A stretch of DNA of 64,000 bases, from NCBI GenBank assembly GCA_014138095.1, contig JACGXE010000007.1, positions 1-64,000 on the forward strand, written 5' to 3'. A program made the position numbers and the translations under genes. The notes beneath the pieces are model-generated. The model was not told the DNA's origin and ran no database searches. It worked only from the letters and a program-made list of their open reading frames with translations. Below are positions 42,277 to 51,651 of this stretch, piece after piece (the first letter of the stretch is position 1; each line of letters opens with the position of its first letter). This DNA comes from Ochrobactrum sp. RH2CCR150 (GTDB lineage Bacteria; Pseudomonadota; Alphaproteobacteria; Rhizobiales; Rhizobiaceae).

Positions 42277-43554
42277 TTATTTCTTGAGAAGGTCTTCCAG
42301 ACCGGAAGCGGCTGCCTTTATGGCTGCGTCCGGCGTAATCTCGCCGCCTGCCGCCTGCGATACTTGCGTGCCGAGAACATCTTCATACTGCGCCGAATAG
42401 GCGAATATCGGGAACGACTTTCCAGAAGCGACGACATCCAGAGCCTGTTCATAGAACGGGTACTTCTTCAAGACGTCGGCGTCCTTGTAGACAGCTTCGC
42501 TGACAGGCGCATGGCCCTCAAGCGCGCGTGCGACGCCGATCTTTTTGCTCTGCACCCACTTGATGAAAGTCCAGGCTGCTTCCTGTGTTTCTGGTGATGT
42601 GTTCTTCGGAATGCCCCATCCCCAGCCACCGCTTTCGCCATGGCCACCCGGCATCACGGAAAGACCGACCTTGCCAGCAACATTCGGGCACTTTTCGGCA
42701 TTGTCCATCTGAGGCAGCATCCACCAATAGGTGACCATGCTGAAAGCTTCACCGCTGCACATGAGGCGCATCGTATCATCCAGCGTGGCTGACAGTGCGC
42801 CTTGTTGCGCCGCATTCTTGATCGCATCGACATAAAGTGTCAGCGCCTTGACAGCTTCCGGGCTGTCGAGCGTAACCTTGCGGTCCTTGTCGAGATAGCC
42901 GCCACCTGCCGAGAACAGGTAGTTGGAGAACTCCATGCTGTTCGGATCGCCACGCTGGCCCTGCATGGCCGCGCCCGCAACATTTGCCTTCGCCTTCATG
43001 AATTTGGCGACCTGCACATAGTCTTCAAGCGTTTCTGGCTTCTTCAGCTCGGCACTGAACTCGCCTTTATAGGCTTCCTTGAGCTTTGGATCTTCCAGCA
43101 AGTCTTTTCGATAAAGCATACCCATCGAGTAGTTGTACATCGGCAGGATCGGCATGGTCTGGTCGGTCCGGCCAAGCAGATCGAGTGTTGACGGGATAAA
43201 TTCGGACAGATCAAGCTTGTCGCGTTCGGCGAGAGGCTTCAGATCGGTCAGCCACCCGGCAGCCGGAAATTCACCCGCCCACAGGAAGTCTACCTCAAGG
43301 AGATTGTAATAGCTTTCCGGCGAGACAAGCTGCGTGGCAAGCTTGTCATGCATGTCGCCATAGCCCACCTTTTCAAATTCCACCTTGATGCCGGTCTCCT
43401 TCTCGAAATCCGGCAGCAGTTTTTCAATGATGTGCGTTTCCGGCACATCTTCCATCAGTGCGCGCAGCGTGACGGTTTCCGCTTGTGCGTATCCCACACC
43501 CGCCAGAAGAAGCAGGCTGACGCCCGCCATCAGTTTGTTCCCATATCTAAGCAT
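42277..43554 (-). CDS. Sugar ABC transporter substrate-binding protein, second system
   Basis: A periplasmic receptor (SBP_bac_1) of 425 residues from ATG 43554, behind AAGGGAACC. The signal peptide is cleaved after YAQA. The mature part begins ETVTLRALMEDVPETHIIEK and shows the lobed pattern with IPKNTSPETQEAAWTFIKWV. Upstream frame codons to 43590 are probably not translated. It sits between two permease genes, an order seen in several polyol and sorbitol/mannitol-type systems. The SDR at 45692-46495 would fit polyol oxidation, but the substrate is unproven. Confidence 0.9.
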   Translation of the reverse strand: MLRYGNKLMAGVSLLLLAGVGYAQAETVTLRALMEDVPETHIIEKLLPDFEKETGIKVEFEKVGYGDMHDKLATQLVSPESYYNLLEVDFLWAGEFPAAGWLTDLKPLAERDKLDLSEFIPSTLDLLGRTDQTMPILPMYNYSMGMLYRKDLLEDPKLKEAYKGEFSAELKKPETLEDYVQVAKFMKAKANVAGAAMQGQRGDPNSMEFSNYLFSAGGGYLDKDRKVTLDSPEAVKALTLYVDAIKNAAQQGALSATLDDTMRLMCSGEAFSMVTYWWMLPQMDNAEKCPNVAGKVGLSVMPGGHGESGGWGWGIPKNTSPETQEAAWTFIKWVQSKKIGVARALEGHAPVSEAVYKDADVLKKYPFYEQALDVVASGKSFPIFAYSAQYEDVLGTQVSQAAGGEITPDAAIKAAASGLEDLLKK

Positions 43555-43606
43555 TTTCGTGGTTCCCTTTGTTATGTTGTTTACCCGCATGCAATTTATC
43601 TCGGCG

Positions 43607-44404
43607 TCATTTGACGCTGCCGAATGTGAGCCCCTGCACGATGAAGCGCTGGATGAAACGCGATGCGATCACGAGAGGCAAAATGGCCAGAATGACGCCA
43701 GCTGCCACTTTCGCTATCTGAACTCCGTTGGAGGTCTGCAGAGAGGCTAGGCCAACAGGCACGGTCGCTGTCGCCGGGCCGCTTAGCACAAGTGCGAACA
43801 GAAATTCGTTCCAGGCAAGGATGAAACCCAGCACACCCGCTGCCGCGATACCCGGCAGTGAAACCGGCACAACGATGCGCCAGAACGCACCCCAGGCACT
43901 GGCGCCATCTGTCTGCGCGGCCCATTCCAGATCGACAGGAATACCCTCAAAGAAACCCATGAGAATCCAGATCAGGAATGGCAGATTGATAGCAGCATAT
44001 GCAATCGTGAGGCCGAGCACAGAATTGGTCATACCCACGGAGCGAAACAGCATGAAGGCCGGCAAGACAATCGCTACGGGCGGAAGCATCTGTGTGGCAA
44101 GCACCGTAAAGCGGGCCAGCGGACCGCCGGTCTTGAAGCGGGCAAAGGCATAGCCCGTCATGGCCGCAAAGGGCAGCGCGAGCAGCACAGAGCCCGTCGC
44201 CACGATCAGACTGTTGAGGTAATAGACGCCAAAGCGCTTTTGCGTGAACAGATCCACATAGTTCTGGAAGGTGAACTGCGGCATCAGTTCTGTGGAATAG
44301 GCCATCTGCTCTGGCACAAAACTCGTTCGCAATGTCCACAGCAATGGTAACAGGATCGCAAGCGATACGACGAAAAGGCCCGTATGGATGACTATCTTGC
44401 GCAT
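43607..44404 (-). CDS. Sugar ABC transporter permease (MalG type), second system
   Basis: A 265-residue permease with six helices and an EAA-like loop (LEWAAQTDGASAWGAFWRIV; the first positions deviate). The end VQGLTFGSVK is typical. Of two ATGs, 44404 is six bases from AGGAG and is preferred; the other at 44410 abuts it. The ATPase gene is directly upstream (10 bp). Confidence 0.92.
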   Translation of the reverse strand: MRKIVIHTGLFVVSLAILLPLLWTLRTSFVPEQMAYSTELMPQFTFQNYVDLFTQKRFGVYYLNSLIVATGSVLLALPFAAMTGYAFARFKTGGPLARFTVLATQMLPPVAIVLPAFMLFRSVGMTNSVLGLTIAYAAINLPFLIWILMGFFEGIPVDLEWAAQTDGASAWGAFWRIVVPVSLPGIAAAGVLGFILAWNEFLFALVLSGPATATVPVGLASLQTSNGVQIAKVAAGVILAILPLVIASRFIQRFIVQGLTFGSVK

Positions 44405-44413
44405 CGCCATCTC

Positions 44414-45553
44414 CTAGACCGTCACAAGGCCGGGTTCTAACGGCGGTCGTTTGATCACCTTTTCGGTCTCGGCATCAAAGAGATGCATCGGTCTTGTATC
44501 GATAAACAACCGTACCTGTTGCCCGACTTCAGCGGTAAAGTGGCGGCTCACGCGGGCATTGAGTTCCATCGGCCTGTCATTTCCGATCTGCCCGATGACA
44601 ACAGTTTCGACGCCCAGTTTTTCGACGGCAACTACAGTCAGATCAAGCGGCTGCCAATCGGGATTGTTCTGGGCTTCGTAAATGTCTTCGGGTCTGATGC
44701 CCAGCAGAAGCGGTTTGCCGCTGCTCGCCGCATAATGTGGTTTATGCATCGCCGGAATGCGAATATCCACACCCTCGCCCTTTGCCTGCAACTCGCCATC
44801 GGCAGATGACGTGAGTTGCACGGGGATGAGATTCATCGGCGGTGTTGCCAGAAACTTTGCAACGAAAGTGTCCGCAGGATTGGCATAGACCTCCAGAGGA
44901 GCTCCCACCTGAACCATCACGCCGTCGCGCATGATGCAGATGCGATCTCCCATGGTCATGGCTTCAACCTGATCATGCGTCACATGGATGATAGTCTTGC
45001 CAAGCCTGCGATGCAGCTTGACCAGTTCCAGCCGCATTTCTGCGCGCAATTGTGCATCAAGGTTTGAAAGCGGTTCGTCGAGCAGAAATGCATTGGGCTC
45101 GCGGACAATCGCACGGCCGAGCGCAACGCGCTGACGCTGCCCGCCGGACAGTGCGGCGGGTTTACGATCAATGTACTTGTTCAGCCCCAGCATATTGGCA
45201 GCATCGGAAACTTTGGCGGCAATCTCGGCAGCGGGCACGCCACGCATCTTGAGACCGAAGCCCATATTCTGCCGCACGCTCATATGGGGATAGAGTGCAT
45301 AAGATTGAAACACGACCGCAACATTGCGATCTTTTGGCGGTAGCCGTGTCACGGATTTACCACCAATACGCAGGTCGCCGGAGGTGATACCCTCAAGCCC
45401 TGCAATCATGCGCAATGTCGTCGATTTCCCACAACCAGACGGGCCGAGAAAAATCACAAACTCGCCGTCTTCGATCTTAAGATCGACATCACGCACCCCA
45501 TAGGCGCCATTGGCGTATAGTTTGGAGACGTGTTCTAGTTCGATCGACGCCAT
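44414..45553 (-). CDS. Sugar ABC transporter ATPase (MalK/UgpC type), second system
   Basis: Contains Walker A GPSGCGKST, signature LSGGQRQRVALGRAI, Walker B FLLDEPLSNLDA and switch HVTHDQVEAMT, then a TOBE/MalK regulatory C-terminus to residue 379. It is the first gene of the ABC operon that continues into the permease, binding protein and second permease on the minus strand. It may be co-transcribed with the SDR 139 bp upstream. Confidence 0.93.
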   Translation of the reverse strand: MASIELEHVSKLYANGAYGVRDVDLKIEDGEFVIFLGPSGCGKSTTLRMIAGLEGITSGDLRIGGKSVTRLPPKDRNVAVVFQSYALYPHMSVRQNMGFGLKMRGVPAAEIAAKVSDAANMLGLNKYIDRKPAALSGGQRQRVALGRAIVREPNAFLLDEPLSNLDAQLRAEMRLELVKLHRRLGKTIIHVTHDQVEAMTMGDRICIMRDGVMVQVGAPLEVYANPADTFVAKFLATPPMNLIPVQLTSSADGELQAKGEGVDIRIPAMHKPHYAASSGKPLLLGIRPEDIYEAQNNPDWQPLDLTVVAVEKLGVETVVIGQIGNDRPMELNARVSRHFTAEVGQQVRLFIDTRPMHLFDAETEKVIKRPPLEPGLVTV

Positions 45554-45657
45554 TCAGGTCTACCCTTCTGCACGATCAGCGACACGGGCCATTTTTAGCC
45601 GACCGCCGTTATTCCCCTGGAGGTGACTGCACGTTGTCAGCCATTCTTGTTCATGGA

Positions 45658-45681
45658 CGCCTCGCGCCAAGCGTGAGGCGC
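45658..45681 (-). terminator. Hairpin downstream of the SDR gene
   Basis: GCCTCGCGC and GCGTGAGGC (about 45659-45679) form a 9-bp stem with one G-U and a 3-nt loop. It lies between the SDR stop and the ATPase gene on the minus strand. There is no clear U-tract, so it may only attenuate. Confidence 0.45.
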
Positions 45682-45691
45682 CTTGTCTGCA

Positions 45692-46495
45692 CTAGGTCGT
45701 ATAGACGCCTCCGGTCACATTGATGCCTTGTCCGGTCATAAAGCGCGCGCCATCCGAGCAGAGGAAGACAACCACTTCGGCGACATCTTCCGGTTCTTCG
45801 AGACGACCAAGCGGTGTCTGCGATACGTAATCGGCAATGACCTGCTCGGGTGTAATGCCGCGCAGTTCGGCTTCCCATTCCACTTCGCGCGATTGCATAG
45901 AGGTTTTCACGAAACCGGGACAAACCGCATTCACGCGAATTCCATTCGGCGCGAGTTCCCGCGCTAAGGCCTGCGTCCAACCAAGAACCGCAAATTTACT
46001 TGCCGAGTAATGTGCCAGAAGCGGCGCGCCAATCTTGGCGGCGAGCGACGCCGTGTTGACGATCACGCCCTTGGTGTCGCTGACGAGAAAATAGCGGGCG
46101 GCAATCTGGTTGGTGAGGAAGACGCCACGTGTATTGACGTCGAAATTGAAGTCCCACTCTTTGTCAGTGAGGTCGACGGCACGGTTCATCGTTGAAACAC
46201 CGGCATTTGCCGCGACAATATCAAGACCACCCCATTCGGCGATCAGAGCATCGAAGCCTGCCTCGACGGATGCTCGCTGGCTGACATCCATCGCCAGACC
46301 GACTGCATCACCGCCAAGTTCACTTGCAGCGCGCTTTGCAGCATCACCGTTGATATCGGCAATTGCAATGCGAACGCCATGGCGCGCCAATGCACGCGCA
46401 ATCGCATTGCCTATGCCGGAAGCTGCACCCGTCACTATGGCGCGCTTGCCGTTCAGTTCGCTGGCCAGTTTGCCCGGCATTGCAGCGTTTGTCAT
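45692..46495 (-). CDS. Short-chain dehydrogenase/reductase (polyol/sugar alcohol type)
   Basis: A classical SDR of 267 residues. The cofactor motif is TGAASGIGNAIARAL, with Asp after the second strand (IADINGD), indicating NAD preference. NAG (ANAGVS), catalytic Ser in NTASLAA and YSASKFAVLG (Tyr-x3-Lys) are complete. ATG 46495, behind GAGGGTG, is chosen over a GTG at 46504. It is divergent from the DeoR gene, sharing the repeats at 46553-46590, and precedes the ABC operon, so it probably oxidises the imported compound. Confidence 0.92.
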   Translation of the reverse strand: MTNAAMPGKLASELNGKRAIVTGAASGIGNAIARALARHGVRIAIADINGDAAKRAASELGGDAVGLAMDVSQRASVEAGFDALIAEWGGLDIVAANAGVSTMNRAVDLTDKEWDFNFDVNTRGVFLTNQIAARYFLVSDTKGVIVNTASLAAKIGAPLLAHYSASKFAVLGWTQALARELAPNGIRVNAVCPGFVKTSMQSREVEWEAELRGITPEQVIADYVSQTPLGRLEEPEDVAEVVVFLCSDGARFMTGQGINVTGGVYTT

Positions 46496-46552
46496 TTTGT
46501 TCACCCTCGGAACGAATGTTATCGATCGCGAAAAAGCATATTCACTGTTTGA

Positions 46553-46590
46553 TTATGTTGGCAATACATAAAATTATGTTCGTTTATGTT
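46553..46590. promoter_or_regulatory. Three TTATGTT direct repeats, probable DeoR-type operator
   Basis: TTATGTT occurs at 46553-46559, 46574-46580 and 46584-46590, spaced 21 and 10 bp, that is, on one face of the helix. The segment lies between the divergent SDR and DeoR-family genes. DeoR-family regulators such as GlpR bind repeated TATGTTCG-like elements, and TTATGTTCG is seen here once in full. The neighbouring DeoR protein is the likely ligand. Confidence 0.55.
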
Positions 46591-46665
46591 TTTTTAAGAT
46601 TGCTTTTGTTCGATCCTTCTCCTAATGAATAAATTGAATGCCTGGTCGAACCGCCGGAGGAAAGC

Positions 46666-47502
46666 ATGACGGACAAGCAGAAGGACATCCAGCCAGCGGA
46701 AGCAAAACGGCTGCCTGCCCGCGTTCGCCATGCTCATCTCGTCGACGCAGCCCGCAAGCGCGGATTTCTCCAGGTTGTTGATATCGCTGCCGAACTTGGC
46801 GTTTCAGAAATGACCATTCGCCGCGATCTCGTTGAACTGGAACGCGATGGCCTGCTGGTTCGGACCCATGGTGGAGCCGTCATCGATGATGACGCGCCCG
46901 AGCCGTTCCTCGACCGCGAGGAGCCTGCTTTTTCGGCTCGCCTCCGTGAACACAATCCCGAAAAGATGAGCATCGTTGCCAAGGCGCTGGAGCTTGTTGA
47001 ACGCCGTATGAGTGTCGCGCTTGATGTCGGTTCCACCACCTATCTGCTGGCGGAAGCCCTGTGCGGCACCGTGGGCGTCAAGTTTTTTACTTCCAGCCTC
47101 CGGACCGCGCAGCTTCTCGGCGGCGCACAACGCGAAGTCTATGTCCCTGCGGGCCAAATCCGCGGCGAAGAGCTTTCTATCTGTGGCAAGTCAGCCTGCG
47201 ATGAGTTTGAACGCCTATGGTTTGATATCGCCTTTATTGGCGTTTCGGGCATTACCGCAGACGGCCTCTTCGATTATTCGCCGGAAGACAGCGACCTGAA
47301 GCGGGTTTATCTGCGCCGCGCCAATCGTAAGGTGCTTCTCTGCCATAGCGCCAAATTCAACCACATGTCGCTCATCAGGATCGCCGACCTCAACGAGATC
47401 GACACCCTGATCAGTGACGCGGCCCCGCCTCCCAATATCGCCAGCGCGCTTTCCAGAGCGAATGTCGAGATCATTATTGCTCCCCCCGTTACAGGCATTT
47501 GA
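46666..47502 (+). CDS. DeoR-family transcriptional regulator (first)
   Basis: N-terminal HTH (VVDIAAELGVSEMTIRRDLV, then ERDGLLVRTHGGAV) and a C-terminal DeoRC sugar-phosphate sensor (about 95-255; VALDVGSTTYLLAEAL, FIGVSGITADGLFDYS). At 278 residues it is standard. GGAGG precedes ATG 46666. It is followed after 12 bp by an FGGY kinase, so it probably responds to the kinase product and controls both the plus-strand catabolic genes and the divergent SDR/ABC operon. Confidence 0.92.
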   Translation: MTDKQKDIQPAEAKRLPARVRHAHLVDAARKRGFLQVVDIAAELGVSEMTIRRDLVELERDGLLVRTHGGAVIDDDAPEPFLDREEPAFSARLREHNPEKMSIVAKALELVERRMSVALDVGSTTYLLAEALCGTVGVKFFTSSLRTAQLLGGAQREVYVPAGQIRGEELSICGKSACDEFERLWFDIAFIGVSGITADGLFDYSPEDSDLKRVYLRRANRKVLLCHSAKFNHMSLIRIADLNEIDTLISDAAPPPNIASALSRANVEIIIAPPVTGI

Positions 47503-47514
47503 CCGGAAATTTCC

Positions 47515-49017
47515 ATGAGCTGCGTTCTAGGTCTTGATATCGGCACCACCTCCACGATCGGCATTCTCGTGCGACTTCCGGACGAAGTGCTTGGCGTTGT
47601 ATCCAGGCCCGTTACCCTGACGTCTCGCCAGCCCGGCTGGGCTGAAGAGGACCCGGAACAATGGTGGAGCAATTGCTGCGCCATTATCGAGGAGCTGATT
47701 GAGATTGCTGGTGCTTCGGCGTCAGATATTGTCAGTGTCGGCGTCACTGGCATGTTGCCCGCCGTTGTTCTTCTGGATGAGAATGGCGCGGTCCTCCGCC
47801 CCAGCATCCAGCAAAGCGATGGACGCGTTGCCGCCGAGGTCGCGGAACTACGCGATGAAATTGATGAAGCCGAATTCATTGCCAAAGCAGGCAATGGCAT
47901 AAACCAGCAGCTTGTCGCCACCAAGCTACGCTGGATCGAACGGCATGAACCGGAGGTCTTTGCCAGAATTGCAACCGTGTTCGGCTCCTATGATTACATT
48001 AACTGGAAGCTAACGGGCGAACGGCGCATCGAACAGAATTGGGCTCTTGAAGCTGGTTTTGTCGATATCGCAACCAATGAGTTATCACCCGAACTGATCG
48101 GTCTCACCCATCTGCCTTTGTCGGCCGTTCCCGCGAAGGTTTCATCCCACGCGGTCATGGGGACAATAACGAAATCTGCGGCCCTTTCCACGGGCCTTGC
48201 CGAGGGAACGCCGGTCGTCGGCGGCGCTGCCGATATGATCGCTTCCGCACTTGCGGCAGGCGTTTCGCAAGAAGGTCAGGTACTGCTCAAATTTGGTGGT
48301 GCCCTCGACATTCTGGTTGCGACTGCAAAGGCCGCGCCCGATCCGCGCATGTTCCTCGACTATCATCTGGTACCGGGGCTTTATATGCCGAATGGTTGCA
48401 TGTCGACCGGCGGTTCCGGGCTCAACTGGTTTGCCGAGAACTTTGCAGGCGGCGAAAAGCAAGCTGCAGTTGATGCGGGTTTAAGCTTGCACCAGCATCT
48501 CGATACGCTTGCCGCGAAAATCGATGCGGGCGCTGACGGCGTGGCGATTGTACCGTATTTTCTTGGTGAAAAGACCCCAATCCACGATCCTTTCGCCCGG
48601 GGCACCATTACCGGCCTCAGCCTCAATCACAAGGTCAGCCATGTCTGGCGGGCTTTGCTTGAATCCTATGCCTATGCTGCACGTCATCATATCGAAGTGC
48701 TTCAGGATATGGGACACCGCCCCAACCAATATCTCGCTTCCGACGGCGGCGCGAACAGCCGCGTATGGATGCAGATCGTGGCAGATGTTTTGCAGGCTCC
48801 AATCCGGCAACTCAAGGGCCATCCCGGCTCGTCGCTGGGCGCAGCCTGGGCAGCGGCTGTAGGTGCCGAGGCAGTCAACGGCTGGTCAGGAATTGCCGCT
48901 TTCGTTGAAAACGGCGACCTCATTCTGCCAAGACCCAAAAATGCGGCGACTTACAATAGCGGTTACCAACGTTTCCGCGAGATCTACACCAACCTCAAGC
49001 CGCTTTACAGAGAGTAA
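47515..49017 (+). CDS. FGGY-family carbohydrate kinase (xylulokinase-like), first
   Basis: A two-domain sugar kinase of 500 residues. Phosphate 1 motif GLDIGTTSTIG opens the N-terminal domain, QPGWAEEDPEQWW is the typical xylulokinase/gluconokinase pattern, and the C-terminal domain carries the FGGY signature region (YAYAARHHIEVLQDMGHRPN, ASDGGANSRVWMQIVADVLQ). It phosphorylates a ketose, sugar acid or polyol; the exact substrate is open. It is translationally close to the DeoR gene upstream and the HAD phosphatase gene downstream. Confidence 0.92.
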   Translation: MSCVLGLDIGTTSTIGILVRLPDEVLGVVSRPVTLTSRQPGWAEEDPEQWWSNCCAIIEELIEIAGASASDIVSVGVTGMLPAVVLLDENGAVLRPSIQQSDGRVAAEVAELRDEIDEAEFIAKAGNGINQQLVATKLRWIERHEPEVFARIATVFGSYDYINWKLTGERRIEQNWALEAGFVDIATNELSPELIGLTHLPLSAVPAKVSSHAVMGTITKSAALSTGLAEGTPVVGGAADMIASALAAGVSQEGQVLLKFGGALDILVATAKAAPDPRMFLDYHLVPGLYMPNGCMSTGGSGLNWFAENFAGGEKQAAVDAGLSLHQHLDTLAAKIDAGADGVAIVPYFLGEKTPIHDPFARGTITGLSLNHKVSHVWRALLESYAYAARHHIEVLQDMGHRPNQYLASDGGANSRVWMQIVADVLQAPIRQLKGHPGSSLGAAWAAAVGAEAVNGWSGIAAFVENGDLILPRPKNAATYNSGYQRFREIYTNLKPLYRE

Positions 49018-49025
49018 TCACGACG

Positions 49026-49664
49026 ATGACGATCAAAGCCATCGCATGGGATATTGACGGTACGCTGGTCGATAGCGAGCCGCTTCACCATAAGGCACTT
49101 CTGGCCGGTACGGCGCATTTCGGCACCGATCTCAGCGATATTCCAGAAGAACGCTTTCGCGGAGTCCATATGGATGCCGTCTTTGAAGCGGTCAAACCGC
49201 GCCTGCCAGCCGATTTGAGCTTTACACCGTGGATCGAACGCATTCGCGATCACTACATCGCCCATGCAGGTGAACTGCGACCCATAGTTGGCGTGCTTGA
49301 AGCGATGGACGCTGCCATGGACTACGGTCTTTTGCAGGTATGCGTCTCGAATTCGGGCCGCAACATTGTTGACACCAACATCGCCGCGCTTGGAATTGCA
49401 GACAAACTTCGCTTTTCCATCAGCATTAACGATGTGCTGCATGGCAAGCCGGATCCAGAACCTTATCTGGCTGCAGCTGAGCGGCTGCGCCTAGACCCAA
49501 CAGAGATGATTGCAATCGAAGACAGTTTGACGGGAGCAATCTCGGCCCGTGCCGCAGGCATGAAGGTCGTCGGCTACGGTTTGGCCGAACAGGCTGGAAA
49601 TCCAATCGATCACTATCTGCATCACTATGCAGAGTTACCGGCAATCCTGCGCGCTCACATGTGA
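49026..49664 (+). CDS. HAD-family phosphatase / beta-phosphoglucomutase-like
   Basis: A 212-residue HAD hydrolase with motif I WDIDGTLVDSE, cap domain (about 15-85), motif II VCVSNSG, motif III Lys in HGKPDPEPY and motif IV AIEDSLTGAISARAAG. It removes or moves a phosphate on a small phosphosugar. It starts 8 bp after the kinase gene. In such operons it may detoxify surplus phosphorylated intermediate. Confidence 0.9.
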   Translation: MTIKAIAWDIDGTLVDSEPLHHKALLAGTAHFGTDLSDIPEERFRGVHMDAVFEAVKPRLPADLSFTPWIERIRDHYIAHAGELRPIVGVLEAMDAAMDYGLLQVCVSNSGRNIVDTNIAALGIADKLRFSISINDVLHGKPDPEPYLAAAERLRLDPTEMIAIEDSLTGAISARAAGMKVVGYGLAEQAGNPIDHYLHHYAELPAILRAHM

Positions 49665-49770
49665 GCGTGCAGACCACATGAAGATCAACCGACCAGAGGT
49701 CGGAAGAAGAATACGAAGCTAACGCCGTCTCCGGATAGACCCGAAGACGGTCACAACAAAGGGGTTCACT

Positions 49771-50580
49771 ATGAGCAAGTTTTTTGATCTTTTCCCGACG
49801 AAGAAGCCCATCATTGCGATGGTGCATCTTAACCCGATGCCTGGCACTCCGCTTTACGACGCGGAAGCAGGTATTGAAGGTATCGTCGAGGCGGCGCGTC
49901 GCGATCTCACGGCCTTGCAGGATGCCGATGTCGATGCTGTCATGTTCGGTAACGAAAACGACCGTCCATACGAACTTGCTGTCGATGTCGCTTCCACGGC
50001 AACCATGGCCTATGTCATCGGCCGTCTGCGTGGTGAAATCGCAAAGCCTTTCGGCGTCAACGTTCTCTGGGACCCCAAAAGCTCGGTCGCTTTGGCCACA
50101 GCAACCGGCGCATCATTCATGCGCGAAATCCTGACCGGTACCTACGCCTCCGACATGGGGCCGTGGACGCCAAATGCGGGTGAAACGATGCGCTATCGCA
50201 ATCGTCTTGGCCGTTCGGATCTTGTCATGCTGGACAACGTATCTGCTGAATTCGCGGATTCAATGGATCGCCGCCCCCTCCCCGACCGGGCACGTTCAGC
50301 AGTCTTCTCGTCCATTCCGGATGCCGTTCTGGTGTCGGGCACGATCACCGGTGAAGCCGCCAATGTTTCGGACCTCGAAGCCGTCAAGCGGGTCCTGCCG
50401 AACACGGCGGTTCTGGCCAATACGGGCGTGCGTCATGCAACCGTCGCCGATATCCTCAAGATTGCCGATGGCTGCATTGTCGGCTCGTCGCTGAAGGTCG
50501 ATGGCAACACCTGGAATGCGGTCGATCCGGAACGCGCCAAGGAATTCATGAACATCGTGAAGAAAGCCCGCAAGGACTAA
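49771..50580 (+). CDS. BtpA/SgcQ-family protein
   Basis: A 269-residue TIM-barrel-like protein of the BtpA family (IIAMVHLNPMPGTPLYD start; MFGNENDRPYELAVD; GVNVLWDPKSSVALATATGA; VLANTGVRHATVADILKIAD; GCIVGSSLKVDGNTWNAVD). The family includes SgcQ of a sugar operon and BtpA, linked with photosystem I; its biochemical role is not settled. Its place behind an FGGY kinase and a HAD enzyme suggests an aldolase- or epimerase-like step in sugar breakdown. A strong bidirectional hairpin follows. Confidence 0.88.
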   Translation: MSKFFDLFPTKKPIIAMVHLNPMPGTPLYDAEAGIEGIVEAARRDLTALQDADVDAVMFGNENDRPYELAVDVASTATMAYVIGRLRGEIAKPFGVNVLWDPKSSVALATATGASFMREILTGTYASDMGPWTPNAGETMRYRNRLGRSDLVMLDNVSAEFADSMDRRPLPDRARSAVFSSIPDAVLVSGTITGEAANVSDLEAVKRVLPNTAVLANTGVRHATVADILKIADGCIVGSSLKVDGNTWNAVDPERAKEFMNIVKKARKD

Positions 50581-50590
50581 TGAAAAGACA

Positions 50591-50622
50591 ATCGCGCGCG
50601 GTGACTGTTCACCGCGCGCGAT
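50591..50622. terminator. Bidirectional terminator hairpin
   Basis: A perfect 14-bp inverted repeat (ATCGCGCGCGGTGA, 50591-50604; TCACCGCGCGCGAT, 50609-50622) with a CTGT loop lies between the ends of convergent genes (BtpA family, plus; RbsC-type permease, minus). It very likely stops both transcripts. Confidence 0.85.
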
Positions 50623-50631
50623 AAACGCCGA

Positions 50632-51651
50632 TCACGCTCCCAGAGGCTGCGCCAGACGAGCCCGGTGCAGGCTCAATCGCTCGATCAATATCGGCAAGCC
50701 CGTACCCACCACAATCAGACAGCCAATAACGACCTTCTGCCAATAGGATGGCACACCCGCCATCAATAGTGTCGTATTGATCATTGTGATGACAAATACG
50801 CCGAGTAGCGTTCCAAGCACTGTTCCATGACCGCCCGTTATCCGGGCTCCGCCGAGAACAACGGCAGCGATGACATTCAGTTCCATGCCGACCAGATCGA
50901 ACGGATTTGCCATGCGCGACAGGGTCATATGGGTCATGCCAGCGAGACCGGCAATCGCGCCCGCCAGAACATAGATCAATAGCTTGACGCGTCCCACACG
51001 GATGCCGATACGCGTAGCCGCCTCTTCCGAGCCGCCAATGGCGTAGATTTTACGCCCAAACAGCGTGAAATTCATGATGAAGGCCACGAATACAGCGACC
51101 CCCACCAGCACAAAGAATGACATGGGAAGCGACACCATCTGGCCCAGTGTGTTTTCCATCCGCACCAGAATGCTGCGAGCGAAATTGATAACCTCACGCG
51201 GCACCGACGTGATGTACACCGTCCCGACGAAGGTCAGCAATGCGCCCCTGAACAGGCTCATTGTACCAAGCGTAACGATGAGCGTCGGCAGACCTAACCC
51301 GCCGACCAGTATCCCATTGATGAGGCCAAGACCGGCACCGATGAGAGCTGCCAGCCCGAAATAGGCGATAATCGGAACATGGATGTCGATACCCATGACG
51401 ATTTTCACCGTCGCATACATCGCAAACGCGCCGATTGCCGTGCAGGACACGTCAATGCCGCCGGATGCCAGTACCATCATGACACCCAGCGCAAATATTC
51501 CGGTCACCAGTGAGTTTCGTGCCAGGTCTATCAGCGTTGCGGGCGAGAAGAACGCCGGATTGAGAATGCTCAGCACAATCGCAAAAGCGACAGCCGTCAG
51601 AAAGACGACGCCCTGCGGAGTGGAGAGTATCCGGATCAAGGAATTGTTCAT
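50632..51651 (-). CDS. Ribose-type ABC transporter permease (RbsC-like), first
   Basis: A CUT2-type permease of 339 residues with 8-10 hydrophobic segments and the family pattern MVLASGGIDVSCTAIGAFAM, NGILVGGLGLPTLIVTLGTM and IAAVVLGGARITGGHGTVLG. Its start overlaps the end of the ATPase gene (ATGA). It is the last gene of a minus-strand operon that also encodes another RbsC-type permease, which suggests a heterodimeric channel. Confidence 0.93.
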   Translation of the reverse strand: MNNSLIRILSTPQGVVFLTAVAFAIVLSILNPAFFSPATLIDLARNSLVTGIFALGVMMVLASGGIDVSCTAIGAFAMYATVKIVMGIDIHVPIIAYFGLAALIGAGLGLINGILVGGLGLPTLIVTLGTMSLFRGALLTFVGTVYITSVPREVINFARSILVRMENTLGQMVSLPMSFFVLVGVAVFVAFIMNFTLFGRKIYAIGGSEEAATRIGIRVGRVKLLIYVLAGAIAGLAGMTHMTLSRMANPFDLVGMELNVIAAVVLGGARITGGHGTVLGTLLGVFVITMINTTLLMAGVPSYWQKVVIGCLIVVGTGLPILIERLSLHRARLAQPLGA

